Positions 9,020 to 17,309 of a stretch of 64,000 nt of DNA are shown piece by piece. The DNA comes from Mycobacterium asiaticum DSM 44297. Lineage in GTDB: Bacteria; Actinomycetota; Actinomycetes; Mycobacteriales; Mycobacteriaceae. The stretch is from the NCBI RefSeq assembly GCF_000613245.1, contig NZ_HG964936.1:1454815-1518814 (forward strand), in the 5' to 3' direction. Made by a program: the position numbers and the translations under genes. A model generated the notes under the pieces. It worked only from the letters and a program-made list of their open reading frames with translations, was not told where the DNA came from and made no database searches. The stretch's first letter is position 1. Each line of letters begins with the position of its first letter.

Positions 9020-10822
9020 TCAGCGGTCGGCCGACAGGCTCGCCGGTGGCACCGTATTGATGCACAGCACCTCATCCAGGGTGGCAGTCGCGAGACCGGC
9101 GGCGGCTGCCCGCCGGCCCAGTTCGGCGAGGGGATCCGGATCTATGTCACGGATCCCGCCAGCACGATCCAGTAGGGCGGTGTCGAACATTGCCGGACCG
9201 TGCGCCACTTGACTGCCCAGCACATAGCGTCCGGCGCCGGGCGTGCAGGACACAATGTCATCCGTCGCGCTCGCACCGATCAGCTTGTCCGCATCGGTGA
9301 AGTTGACCGCCACCTGATAGACGCTTTCCTCTGCCTCCAGCACGCTGGTCAGACGGGTGATCAGGCGCTCATGGGCATAGAACTGCCAGCCCTGGCCCAG
9401 GTGCAGCCAGAATCGTCCGTAGATCTGGTCTCGGATCCGCGACAGTAGGGCGCCCGCAGGCTCTCCGACCGCAATCGGAGAAAACTCCAGAAACGGATAC
9501 CGTTCGAGCAGCATCGCGCGATCGCCCGCGGCCAAGCCGGCATCGACCACCAGGAATCGCCCGATTCGCCACACGTCGGTGCAACAGTTCAGCAATGAGT
9601 TCAGTGTCACCTCGGTGCCGTCGCGGTCCGGCCCGGCGAGGAGGCTGAGCACCACTTCGGCGTCGCGGCGACGGCCCATCAGCTCGGGCGCCAACTCACT
9701 GGGATACGCGACGGCCGACTCAAGGAGCCTCGGCGCACTGTTGTCGCAGTTGGCGGAAATACGTTGCCGATCTTCGACCGGAATGTTGTCCTTGGCCAGG
9801 ACTCGTCGCCAGAGCGTGACCGCCTCGGCATGCTCGCCGATCCATGATGCGCAGACGGCGGCCTCGTCGAGCGCACCCCAGGTATAGGTGTCCGCACTGA
9901 CAAACAACGTGTCCTCGAGGGGAAACGGGATCTCGGCGGCGTGCTTGGCGAACAGATAGCCGAGCCGGTAGCGCTCGTCGAGACGGTACCGAAAAGCAAT
10001 GGCGTACAACGGTTCCGCGCGGCTCGGCCGGAACTCCCAGGCCTGCAGGTAGGCGCTTTCTACCTCATGCCATGGCGCGCCCATCGACCACATCGACTCC
10101 GCGACGCGATACATCGATTGGTAGACCTCTTCGGCCCACCCGCCCATGTCGACGCGGTGCTGGTACCACTTGCGGGCGTTCTCGAAATCGCCGAGGTCGA
10201 AATAACTCTGCGCCAGATAGAAAACCGACCGTGCATCCTCGGGATTGCGTTCGAGCTCGGCGAGCAGCAGGTCGCGGTCGCTCTCGTATTTATGCTGTGG
10301 ATTCAGGTTGCGCGCTCCGAGGCGGCGAGAATCGATGAAGTAGTCACCGTCGAGTCGGTCGTGACTGAAATCGGAGTCGACCATGACGTATTCATGGACC
10401 ACGCCTTCATAACGGACCGGCAACCCGTCGCGGAAGAGGTTCGGCCGCCAGAAGATATCGGTCACTTGGCCATAACGAAGCTGGTAGAGATCTTTGCCCA
10501 ACTCCCCGAAATCGAGGTCGCCCATGACCTTGTCGTCAGCGTCGAGGACCCAGATGTAGTCGCCGTGTCCCTGGGCGAGGGTCAACGCCTCGGACCGGTT
10601 GTGCCCGAAATTGCGCCACGGCCGCTCGTGGAGTTCGCCCGGAATGCCGAGATGCGCCATGTGGTCGCGGACAATGTCCTGGGTCCCGTCGTTGGAGCCG
10701 GTGTCCACGATCACCCAGGCGCTGATGTACTGCGCGATGTTGTCGAGAGTTTCCCGGATGATCGCCGCTTCATTGCGGACGATCATGTTGACGCAGATCG
10801 TCGGGCGTCGCGAGGAGGACAC
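9020..10822 (-). CDS. GT2 family glycosyltransferase with TPR-like domain, copy 2
   Basis: 600 residues with the same architecture as its downstream neighbour: a GT2 domain with ICVNMIVRNEAAIIRETLDN, VIVDTGSNDGTQDIV and YIWVLDADDK (about 90-100); TPR-like repeats in the middle (SVFYLAQSYFDLGDFENARK); and the same C-terminal block ending in LATATLDEVLCI. The two share long identical runs such as RWNFGHNR-type segments, and the gap between them is only 35 nt, so this is a tandem duplication with divergence. It is first in the minus-strand run; its promoter must lie in 10823-10881 beside the serA repeat array. Confidence 0.8.
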   Translation of the reverse strand: MSSSRRPTICVNMIVRNEAAIIRETLDNIAQYISAWVIVDTGSNDGTQDIVRDHMAHLGIPGELHERPWRNFGHNRSEALTLAQGHGDYIWVLDADDKVMGDLDFGELGKDLYQLRYGQVTDIFWRPNLFRDGLPVRYEGVVHEYVMVDSDFSHDRLDGDYFIDSRRLGARNLNPQHKYESDRDLLLAELERNPEDARSVFYLAQSYFDLGDFENARKWYQHRVDMGGWAEEVYQSMYRVAESMWSMGAPWHEVESAYLQAWEFRPSRAEPLYAIAFRYRLDERYRLGYLFAKHAAEIPFPLEDTLFVSADTYTWGALDEAAVCASWIGEHAEAVTLWRRVLAKDNIPVEDRQRISANCDNSAPRLLESAVAYPSELAPELMGRRRDAEVVLSLLAGPDRDGTEVTLNSLLNCCTDVWRIGRFLVVDAGLAAGDRAMLLERYPFLEFSPIAVGEPAGALLSRIRDQIYGRFWLHLGQGWQFYAHERLITRLTSVLEAEESVYQVAVNFTDADKLIGASATDDIVSCTPGAGRYVLGSQVAHGPAMFDTALLDRAGGIRDIDPDPLAELGRRAAAAGLATATLDEVLCINTVPPASLSADR

Positions 10823-10881
10823 GGCCGGATCGTACTCAGCGCCGCCGGTTGTGGTTAAGGGATTTACGCGAGTGATGTGTG

Positions 10882-11074
10882 GCCGCGCTCGCGATCCCCG
10901 ACTACGCCGATGGCGGCGACCCGCATCGCCCGGCTCCGCCGCGCTCGCGATCCCCGACTATGCCGATGGCGGCGACCCGCTTCGCCCGGCTCCGCCGCGC
11001 TCGCGATCCCCGACTATGCCGATGGCGGCGACCCGCTTCGCCCGGCTCCGCCGCGCTCGCGATCCCCGACTACG
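10882..11074 (+). repeat. 56-bp tandem repeat, 3.4 copies, upstream of serA
   Basis: Copies start at 10882, 10938 and 10994, and a 25-base partial copy starts at 11050. Units begin GCCGCGCTCGCGATCCCCGA and end CGCCCGGCTCC. Copies differ at only a few positions (TAC/TAT, CGCATC/CGCTTC). The partial copy runs straight into the serA promoter: the sequence GACTACGCTG there replaces GACTA(C/T)GCCG in the full copies. An open frame runs through the array into serA but looks incidental. Confidence 0.85.
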
Positions 11075-11076
11075 CT
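11071..11076 (+). promoter_or_regulatory. -10 box TACGCT of leaderless serA
   Basis: TACGCT ends 6 nt before the serA GTG (11083), fitting a leaderless transcript. The equivalent positions in the full repeat copies read TACGCC or TATGCC, which lack the conserved final T, so only the gene-proximal copy has a complete TANNNT. Confidence 0.55.
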
Positions 11077-11082
11077 GTCCGC

Positions 11083-12669
11083 GTGAACCTGCCTGTTGTA
11101 TTGATCGCCGACAAACTTGCCCAATCAACTGTCGCTGCCCTGGGAGACCAGGTTGAGGTGCGCTGGGTAGACGGGCCTGACCGGGAGAAACTTCTGGCCG
11201 CGGTGCCCGAGGCGGACGCGCTGTTGGTCCGGTCGGCCACCACGGTGGACGCCGAGGTGCTGGCCGCCGCCACCAAGCTCAAGATCGTTGCCCGAGCCGG
11301 CGTCGGTCTGGACAACGTCGACGTGGATGCGGCCACCGCTCGTGGGGTGCTGGTGGTCAACGCCCCGACGTCGAACATTCACAGTGCCGCCGAGCACGCG
11401 ATCGCGTTGCTGCTGGCCGCCGCGCGCCAGATCCCGGCCGCCGACGCGACATTGCGCGAGCACACCTGGAAGCGGTCGAAGTTCTCCGGCACCGAAATTT
11501 TCGGCAAGACCGTCGGCGTGGTGGGACTGGGCCGGATCGGGCAGCTCGTCGCCCAGCGGATCGCCGCCTTCGGCGCCCACATCGTCGCCTACGACCCCTA
11601 CGTCTCATCGGCTCGCGCCGCCCAGCTGGGCATCGAACTGCTGTCCCTGGACGACCTGCTCGCCCGCGCCGACTTCATCTCGGTGCACCTGCCCAAGACG
11701 CCGGAGACGGCGGGACTGATCGACAAGGAGGCGCTGGCCAAGACCAAGCCCGGCGTCATCATCGTCAATGCCGCCCGGGGCGGCCTGATCGACGAGGCTG
11801 CGCTGGCCGAGGCCATCAACAGCGGCCACGTGCGCGGCGCCGGGCTCGACGTGTTCGCCACCGAGCCCTGCACGGACAGTCCCTTGTTCGAGCTGCCGCA
11901 GGTGGTCGTCACCCCGCACCTGGGCGCCTCCACCGCCGAGGCCCAGGACCGGGCCGGCACCGACGTTGCCCAGAGCGTGCGGTTGGCGCTGGCGGGGGAG
12001 TTCGTCCCTGACGCGGTCAACGTCGGCGGCGGCGTCGTCAGCGAGGAGGTGGCGCCTTGGCTGGATCTGGCCCGCAAGCTCGGGGTGCTGGCGGCCGCGT
12101 TGTCCGATGAGTTGCCGGTGTCGTTGTCGGTACAGGTGCGCGGTGAGCTGGCCGCCGAGGAGGTCGAGGTGCTGAAGCTCTCGGCGCTGCGCGGCCTGTT
12201 CTCGGCGGTCATCGAGGAGACCGTGACGTTCGTCAACGCGCCGGCGCTGGCCGCCGAGCGTGGGGTGACCGCCGAAATCGGCAAGGCCACCGAGAGCCCG
12301 AACCACCGCAGTGTGGTCGACGTACGGGCCGTGGCCGCCGACGGCTCGGTGGTCAACGTCGCGGGCGCGCTGTCCGGGCCGCAGCTGGTGGAGAAGATCG
12401 TGCAGATCAACGGCCGCAACTTCGACCTGCGCGCCCAGGGCATCAACCTAGTGATCAACTACGCCGACCAGCCCGGTGCGCTGGGCAAGATCGGCACGCT
12501 GCTCGGAGCCGCCGGGGTGAACATCCAGGCCGCTCAGCTGTCCGAGGACACCGAAGGAGACAGCGCCACGATCCTGCTCCGGCTGGATCAGGACGTGCCC
12601 GCCGAAGTGCGGACGTCGATCGCCGACGCGGTGGGTGCCAACAAGCTCGAAGTGGTTGACCTGTCATGA
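11083..12669 (+). CDS. serA: D-3-phosphoglycerate dehydrogenase
   Basis: First enzyme of serine synthesis, oxidising 3-phosphoglycerate with NAD. From GTG 11083 the protein is 528 residues, the length I recall for M. tuberculosis SerA1, and begins VNLPVVLIADKL. Domains in order: substrate domain; Rossmann domain with VGVVGLGRIGQLVAQR (about 145-160) and the catalytic HLGAST motif (about 278); the intervening regulatory domain of long-form actinobacterial enzymes (about 320-450); and a C-terminal ACT domain (INYADQPGALGKIGTLLG, about 455-525) for serine feedback. The open frame continues 204 nt further upstream through the 56-bp repeats, but that extension has no homology-like character. It is followed by leuB. 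Confidence 0.95.
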   Translation: MNLPVVLIADKLAQSTVAALGDQVEVRWVDGPDREKLLAAVPEADALLVRSATTVDAEVLAAATKLKIVARAGVGLDNVDVDAATARGVLVVNAPTSNIHSAAEHAIALLLAAARQIPAADATLREHTWKRSKFSGTEIFGKTVGVVGLGRIGQLVAQRIAAFGAHIVAYDPYVSSARAAQLGIELLSLDDLLARADFISVHLPKTPETAGLIDKEALAKTKPGVIIVNAARGGLIDEAALAEAINSGHVRGAGLDVFATEPCTDSPLFELPQVVVTPHLGASTAEAQDRAGTDVAQSVRLALAGEFVPDAVNVGGGVVSEEVAPWLDLARKLGVLAAALSDELPVSLSVQVRGELAAEEVEVLKLSALRGLFSAVIEETVTFVNAPALAAERGVTAEIGKATESPNHRSVVDVRAVAADGSVVNVAGALSGPQLVEKIVQINGRNFDLRAQGINLVINYADQPGALGKIGTLLGAAGVNIQAAQLSEDTEGDSATILLRLDQDVPAEVRTSIADAVGANKLEVVDLS

Positions 12670-12722
12670 ATCGCGCCGGCGACGATGCAGAGTTCCCCGG
12701 TGAGGAGGAGCGGCGCAGATGA
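12666..12722 (+). CDS. 18-aa bridging ORF between serA and leuB
   Basis: ATG at 12666 overlaps the serA stop (ATGA) and the ORF stop TGA (12720-12722) overlaps the leuB ATG (ATGA). It encodes [18 protein letters not shown]. Its 3' part contains the leuB Shine-Dalgarno. It may simply be a re-initiation bridge that couples serA and leuB translation. Whether the peptide is made or matters is unknown. Confidence 0.35.
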   Translation: MNRAGDDAEFPGEEERRR

Positions 12723-13729
12723 AATTGGCGGTCATTGGCGGCGACGGCATCGGTCCGGAAGTCACCGCGGAGGCGCTTAAAGTCCTCGATGTCGTGCTGC
12801 CCGGGGTCGAGAAAACCGAATATGACCTCGGTGCCCGGCGGTATCACGCGACCGGCGAGGTGCTGCCGGATTCGGTGGTGCCCGAGCTGCGCGAGCATGA
12901 CGCGATTCTGCTCGGCGCGATCGGTGATCCGTCGGTCCCCAGCGGGGTATTGGAGCGGGGTCTGCTGCTGCGCATGCGCTTCGAGCTTGACCATCACGTG
13001 AACCTGCGGCCCGCGCGGCTGTATCCGGGGGTGCGGAGCCCGTTGGCCGGGGACCCCGAGATCGACTTCGTGGTGGTGCGCGAGGGCACCGAGGGGCCTT
13101 ACACCGGCAATGGTGGCGCGATTCGCGTCGGCACGCCCAACGAGGTGGCGACCGAGGTGAGCGTCAACACGGCGTTCGGGGTGCGCCGGGTGGTCACCGA
13201 CGCCTTCGAGCGGGCGCAGGCGCGGCGCAAGCACCTGACCCTGGTCCACAAGACCAACGTGCTGACGTTCGCCGGTGGGCTGTGGTTGCGCACGGTGCAG
13301 GAGATCGGCGAGAAGTATCCCGACGTCGAGGTGGCCTATCAGCACGTCGACGCCGCCACGATCTTCCTCGCCACCGACCCGGGCCGATTCGACGTGATCG
13401 TCACCGACAACCTGTTCGGCGACATCATCACCGACCTGGCCGCGGCGGTCTGCGGCGGAATCGGGTTGGCGGCCAGCGGGAACATCGATGCGACGCGCAC
13501 CAATCCATCCATGTTCGAGCCGGTGCACGGCAGCGCGCCCGACATCGCCGGTCAGGGCATCGCCGATCCGACGGCGGCGATCATTTCGGTGGCGCTGCTG
13601 CTTTCCCACCTCGGCGAGACCGACGCGGCGGCCCGGGTGGACCGGGCGGTCGAGGCCCACTTGGCAACTCGCGGGACCGAACGGCTCGCCACCACCGATG
13701 TCGGCGAACGGATTGTCGCCGGGCTGTGA
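12719..13729 (+). CDS. leuB: 3-isopropylmalate dehydrogenase
   Basis: Oxidative decarboxylation of 3-isopropylmalate to 2-oxoisocaproate in leucine synthesis, NAD- and Mg-dependent. The 336-residue length is normal for actinobacteria. It begins [20 protein letters not shown] and carries [12 protein letters not shown] (about 120-130), the catalytic Lys/Tyr region [13 protein letters not shown], and the metal-binding signature [20 protein letters not shown] (about 231-250). GAGGAGGAGC serves as Shine-Dalgarno. Its last 149 bases overlap the 3' end of the convergent MFS gene. Confidence 0.95.
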   Translation: MKLAVIGGDGIGPEVTAEALKVLDVVLPGVEKTEYDLGARRYHATGEVLPDSVVPELREHDAILLGAIGDPSVPSGVLERGLLLRMRFELDHHVNLRPARLYPGVRSPLAGDPEIDFVVVREGTEGPYTGNGGAIRVGTPNEVATEVSVNTAFGVRRVVTDAFERAQARRKHLTLVHKTNVLTFAGGLWLRTVQEIGEKYPDVEVAYQHVDAATIFLATDPGRFDVIVTDNLFGDIITDLAAAVCGGIGLAASGNIDATRTNPSMFEPVHGSAPDIAGQGIADPTAAIISVALLLSHLGETDAAARVDRAVEAHLATRGTERLATTDVGERIVAGL

Positions 13730-14918
13730 TCTCCAGGCCCGGCGGCAGCACGCGGGCCGGCACCAACGCCGCCGCCACCAGAGGGAACAGACCGCATAGC
13801 GCCCACGCCAACGGGTAGGCGGCCGTGGTGATCAAGGCGCCGAACATCGGCGGACCTGCCGCGGCCATTAGGCGCTGAGTGGTGTTCTGGGTGCCCAGGG
13901 CTCGTCCGCTCCAGTACGGCCCGGCGAATTCGGTGATGGCGGTGGCTTCCAGCCCGTTGTCCAGGACCGCAATGACGGAGATGACAACCATCAGCAGCAC
14001 GTCGTAGCGCGAGCCGATGTTGTCGGCGAGGGCCAACAGGAACAGCGTCAGCGCGGAGGCCAGCGCGATGAAGCGGACCGGTCGCATCCGGGAGCCGACG
14101 CGATCTGACCAGCGGCCCACCAGAATTCGGCCACCCGCGCCGATCAACTGCGAAATCGTCACCAGGCCACCGGCCGCGGCCACCGACCAGCCGTGGTGAT
14201 TGATCAGCCACACCAGCATGAAGGTCACCGTCACCGTCTGCGGCATCATCAGCAACGCCGAGGCCGCGTGTATGCGCCACAGCACCCAGGAGCCGCGGTA
14301 CGGGCTGGCGAGTTCTTCGTCGCTGGCCGACGCGCGCGACTTGCGCGGCGGGTCGGTGACACCGATCAGGCTGATCACCGCGGCGATGCCGCATGCCACC
14401 GCCGGGAACATCAGCGCGGTGTGGGCGCCGTGCTCGGCCAGCCCCGGAATCACCAACGCGCCCACTGCGATTCCCACCGGTTGTGCGGTCTGGCGGATAC
14501 CCATCGCCAGGCCGCGTTGGTGCGGCGGGAACCAGCCGGAGACCAGCCGGCCGCCCGCGCTGTTGCAGCTGGCTGCGGCCATGCCGCCGAGGAACAGGAA
14601 GACACCCATCAGAAGTAGCGAGTGCACGGAGGCCGCGGCGTAAGCCGCCGCAGCGGTGAGCGCGGAGCCGACCGTCAACACGATCCGCTCACCGACGCGG
14701 TCCAGCACATACCCCCAGGCGACCAGCGTGACGACCATGCCCCAGCTGGGCATGGACGCCAATAGACCCGCCTGCGTCAGCGGCGTTCCGCGCGCGGCTT
14801 CCAGCCGCGGTATCAGGAACGCGACGCCGTTGATAAACAGGAATGAGCTTGCCGTGACGAACAGCGAAACGACCACGATCGTCCAGCGAGCGGCGGGGCT
14901 GGTCGGCTCCCTGGGCAT
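13581..14918 (-). CDS. MFS transporter, copy A (Rv2994-like)
   Basis: 445 residues, twelve predicted hydrophobic segments, with the MFS loop 2-3 signature [17 protein letters not shown] (about 69-85) and the equivalent [18 protein letters not shown] in the second half. The substrate is unknown. The Arg/Pro-rich tail (last about 45 residues) is encoded opposite the 3' end of leuB, a 149-bp convergent overlap. 445 residues is the length I recall for Rv2994, so the overlap may be genuine. ATG 14918 is preceded at 14925-14935 by a motif shared with the paralogue, at identical spacing. It lies 39 nt downstream of MFS copy B. Confidence 0.85.
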   Translation of the reverse strand: MPREPTSPAARWTIVVVSLFVTASSFLFINGVAFLIPRLEAARGTPLTQAGLLASMPSWGMVVTLVAWGYVLDRVGERIVLTVGSALTAAAAYAAASVHSLLLMGVFLFLGGMAAASCNSAGGRLVSGWFPPHQRGLAMGIRQTAQPVGIAVGALVIPGLAEHGAHTALMFPAVACGIAAVISLIGVTDPPRKSRASASDEELASPYRGSWVLWRIHAASALLMMPQTVTVTFMLVWLINHHGWSVAAAGGLVTISQLIGAGGRILVGRWSDRVGSRMRPVRFIALASALTLFLLALADNIGSRYDVLLMVVISVIAVLDNGLEATAITEFAGPYWSGRALGTQNTTQRLMAAAGPPMFGALITTAAYPLAWALCGLFPLVAAALVPARVLPPGLEITARRQSVRRHRWWRAVRSRELPSGPRPPGPPGPPRRSRRGGKAAAPPK

Positions 14919-14924
14919 TTATCC

Positions 14925-14935
14925 ATGCTTGCACA
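14925..14935 (-). promoter_or_regulatory. conserved pre-start element of MFS copy A
   Basis: Reading on the minus strand, TGTGCAAGCAT ends 6 nt before ATG 14918. The identical 11-mer lies at the identical distance before MFS copy B (16221-16231). The embedded AAGCAT is at the distance of a leaderless -10 box, so it may be promoter plus operator. Confidence 0.4.
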
Positions 14936-14957
14936 GGTTCGGGGATCGCCCCGTGCG

Positions 14958-16214
14958 CTAGCTGCGCGACCGGACCAGCCGGTCGCGAAGGCGGCCGGTG
15001 GCGGGTTGCTGACGCGCCCGTTCCTCCAACCCGGGCGCGACCAGTCCGGTTGGCACTACCGGTACGGCCGCCAAGGGGAACAGGCCACACAGCGCGAACG
15101 CGGCCGGGTAGCCGAAGGCACCGATGATCGCGCCGAACATCGGCGGCCCGGTCAGCGTCATCAGCCGCTGGATGGTGTTTTGCACCCCCAGCGCGCGTCC
15201 ACTCCAGAACTGACCGGCGAACTCGGTGATCGCGGTCGCTTCTAATCCGTTGTCCATCACCGTAATAACCGACGTCGTGACCATCAGCGACACCGCCAGG
15301 GGACCGTAGAAGTTGTTGGTGACGGCCAGCAGCAGCATCGTCACGCCGGTGCCGGTTGCGATAAACCGAATCGGACGCATGCGGGATCCGACGCGGTCCG
15401 ACCACCGGCCCGCCGCGATGCGGGTGACAGCGCCGAGCAGAGCCGTGAGCGTCACCAGGGTGCCGGCGGCCTCCACAGACCAGCCTTGGTTCTTGTTCAG
15501 CCAGACCAGCATGAACGTCACCGTCATCGACTGCGGCATCACCATCAACGCGGAAAGCGCATGGATGCGCCACAACACGGTGGTTCCTTGGTAGGGGTTG
15601 GCCAGTTCGCCGTCCCGCGCGACCGCGCGCGGCTTACGCGGCGGGTCATGCGCGACGACGGCGGCGACCACCGCCGAGAATGCGCATGCCAGCGCTGGAA
15701 ACAACAGCCCGTGGGCCGGTGGCCCGTGTTCGGCCAGATGCGGAATCATGAAGGCGCCCATGGCAATCCCGAGCGGCTGCGCGGTCTGGCGGACCCCCAT
15801 GGCCAGACCCCGCTGCTCGGGCGGAAACCAGCCGGCGACCAGTCGGCCGCAGGCGGGGTTGCAGCTCGCCGCACCCATGCCGCCGAGAAATAGCAAAATT
15901 CCCATTGTCAGCAGCGAGTCAACTGTCGACGCCGCATACGCGGCCACCGCCGTCACCATCGAACCCACTGTCAGCACGATCCGTTCGCCGATGAGATCGG
16001 CCACGTAGCCCCAGCCGATGAGCGTCACCACCATGCCCAGGCTCGGCATCACCGACAGCAGACCGGATTCCGACAGCGGGGTTCCATGCGCGGCTTCCAG
16101 CGCCGGGATCAGGAATGGGACCGCGTTGATGAAGCTGAACGCGCTGGCAGTCACCACGAGCGCGACGGCCACCATCGACCAGCGCGTCGCCGCGCTGACC
16201 GCGTGCGATGACAT
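14958..16214 (-). CDS. MFS transporter, copy B
   Basis: 418 residues from ATG 16214, beginning MSSHAVSAATRW. Twelve hydrophobic segments, with the MFS motif [17 protein letters not shown] between helices 2 and 3 and [17 protein letters not shown] between helices 8 and 9. It is clearly paralogous to copy A (shared WFPPEQRGLAMGVRQTAQP-type segment), so the pair is a tandem duplication. An ATG at 16244 would add ten residues. I prefer 16214 because the element TGTGCAAGCAT then sits exactly 6 nt before the ATG in both copies. Substrate unknown. Confidence 0.85.
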   Translation of the reverse strand: MSSHAVSAATRWSMVAVALVVTASAFSFINAVPFLIPALEAAHGTPLSESGLLSVMPSLGMVVTLIGWGYVADLIGERIVLTVGSMVTAVAAYAASTVDSLLTMGILLFLGGMGAASCNPACGRLVAGWFPPEQRGLAMGVRQTAQPLGIAMGAFMIPHLAEHGPPAHGLLFPALACAFSAVVAAVVAHDPPRKPRAVARDGELANPYQGTTVLWRIHALSALMVMPQSMTVTFMLVWLNKNQGWSVEAAGTLVTLTALLGAVTRIAAGRWSDRVGSRMRPIRFIATGTGVTMLLLAVTNNFYGPLAVSLMVTTSVITVMDNGLEATAITEFAGQFWSGRALGVQNTIQRLMTLTGPPMFGAIIGAFGYPAAFALCGLFPLAAVPVVPTGLVAPGLEERARQQPATGRLRDRLVRSRS

Positions 16215-16220
16215 CAGGCA

Positions 16221-16231
16221 ATGCTTGCACA
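16221..16231 (-). promoter_or_regulatory. conserved pre-start element of MFS copy B
   Basis: TGTGCAAGCAT on the minus strand, 6 nt before ATG 16214, duplicates the element of MFS copy A. This supports the chosen start and common regulation of the pair. Confidence 0.4.
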
Positions 16232-16233
16232 GA

Positions 16234-16245
16234 TATGACGTCATA
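16234..16245. promoter_or_regulatory. perfect palindrome TATGACGTCATA, possible operator
   Basis: A 12-bp perfect palindrome lies immediately upstream of the MFS copy B promoter element, with no counterpart before copy A. Its size and place suit a dimeric repressor. No regulator gene adjoins it, so this is speculative. Confidence 0.35.
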
Positions 16246-16284
16246 AGGAGGGCGGATTTGAACGGAGGGTTTCAGGTACAACGA

Positions 16285-16347
16285 CGCCGAGACTGCAAAT
16301 TTGCAGGGCTCCACTCGCACTTTCGCTGCAGATTTGCAGTCTCGGCG
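16285..16347. repeat. long intergenic palindrome
   Basis: The 22-nt arms 16285-16306 and 16326-16347 pair with a single G-U and a 19-nt spacer. The 5' arm contains CCGAGACTGCAAATTTGCAG, which is partly self-complementary (GCAAATTTGC). It shares the terminal CGCCGAG/CTCGGCG bases with the inverted repeat after ilvC. It lies between divergent genes, so a terminator role is unlikely; a dispersed repeat element or protein-binding site fits better. Confidence 0.6.
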
Positions 16348-16365
16348 AGTGTGCGGTTGATAAGC

Positions 16366-16507
16366 GGGCCCTGCGGGCCCGCATCGTCACCCGGCTCGGC
16401 TTGATCGCCGGGCTCCTCCTCGGGCCCTGCGGGCCCGCATCGTCACCCGGCTCGGCTTGATCGCCGGGCTCCTCCTCGGGCCCTGCGGGCCCGCATCGTC
16501 ACCCGGC
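16366..16507 (+). repeat. 56-bp tandem repeat, about 2.5 copies
   Basis: Copies start at 16366, 16422 and 16478 (last one partial, 30 bases). Units begin GGGCCCTGCGGGCCCGCATC and end CGGGCTCCTCCTC; the two full copies are identical. The third copy diverges at 16508, where CTCGGCTTGATC becomes CTAGGCTCATCC and creates the promoter of the next gene. Together with the palindrome, this fills the 16215-16520 gap, which holds no other gene I can see. Confidence 0.85.
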
Positions 16508-16513
16508 TAGGCT
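16508..16513 (+). promoter_or_regulatory. -10 box TAGGCT, leaderless FAH-family gene
   Basis: TAGGCT lies 7 nt before ATG 16521. In the two upstream repeat copies the same place reads TCGGCT, so only the last copy has the invariant A of the -10 box. Confidence 0.55.
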
Positions 16514-16520
16514 CATCCGA

Positions 16521-17309
16521 ATGCGCCTTGGTCGAATCGCCAGCCCAGACGGAGTCGCCTTCGTCAGCATCGAAGGCCAACTGGATGAACCCGCCAGCCT
16601 CACGGCCCGCGAAATCGCCGAGCATCCGTTCGGCACCCCGACTTTCACCGGCCGCTCCTGGCCCTTGGCCGACGTCCGGCTGCTGGCCCCCATACTGGCC
16701 AGCAAGGTGGTCTGCATCGGCAAAAACTACGCCGACCATATCGCCGAGATGGGCGGTCAGGCGCCCGCCGACCCAGTGATCTTCATGAAGCCCAACACCG
16801 CGATCATTGGGCCGAACGTGCCGATTCGCTTGCCGGCCAACGCCTCACCCGTGCACTTCGAGGGGGAGCTGGCGGCGGTGATCGGGCGGGCCTGCAAAGA
16901 CGTCTCCGCAGCGCAGGCCGCCGACAACATCCTTGGGTACACCATTGGCAACGACGTGTCGGCCCGCGATCAACAGCAGGCGGACGGTCAGTGGACTCGT
17001 GCGAAGGGCCACGACACCTTTTGCCCGATCGGGCCCTGGATCGTCACCGATGTCGACCCCGCCGATCTGGCACTGCGCACCGACGTCAACGGCGAGGTCA
17101 AGCAGAACGCCCGCACCTCGTTGATGATTCACGACGTCGGCGCCATCGTGGAATGGATCTCGGCGGTAATGACGCTGCTGCCGGGCGATCTGATCCTGAC
17201 CGGAACACCGGCCGGAGTGGGCCCGATCGAAGATGGTGACACGGTCTCCGTCACCTTGGAAGGAATCGGTACCCTTACCAATCCCGTTGTCCGCAAAGGA
17301 AAGCCGTGA
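16521..17309 (+). CDS. fumarylacetoacetate hydrolase family protein (Rv2993c-like)
   Basis: 262 residues. A short N-terminal domain (about 1-50) precedes the FAH catalytic fold (about 58-260). Metal and active-site motifs are visible: [17 protein letters not shown] (about 62-78), [23 protein letters not shown] with the metal-binding Glu pair (about 111-125), [12 protein letters not shown], and TGTPAGVGP near the end. Members are hydrolases, isomerases or oxaloacetate decarboxylases. M. tuberculosis Rv2993c is named a 2-hydroxyhepta-2,4-diene-1,7-dioate isomerase, but that substrate is untested here. Its stop overlaps the gltX GTG by 4 nt. Confidence 0.88.
   Translation: MRLGRIASPDGVAFVSIEGQLDEPASLTAREIAEHPFGTPTFTGRSWPLADVRLLAPILASKVVCIGKNYADHIAEMGGQAPADPVIFMKPNTAIIGPNVPIRLPANASPVHFEGELAAVIGRACKDVSAAQAADNILGYTIGNDVSARDQQQADGQWTRAKGHDTFCPIGPWIVTDVDPADLALRTDVNGEVKQNARTSLMIHDVGAIVEWISAVMTLLPGDLILTGTPAGVGPIEDGDTVSVTLEGIGTLTNPVVRKGKP

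Noticed and set aside
10882-11082. Possible CRISPR array or N-terminal extension of SerA over the 56-bp repeats
   Set aside because: Copies are contiguous with no variable spacers, so not CRISPR. The extended frame encodes Arg/Pro-rich repeats absent from SerA, and GTG 11083 gives the standard 528-residue protein with a -10 box directly before it.
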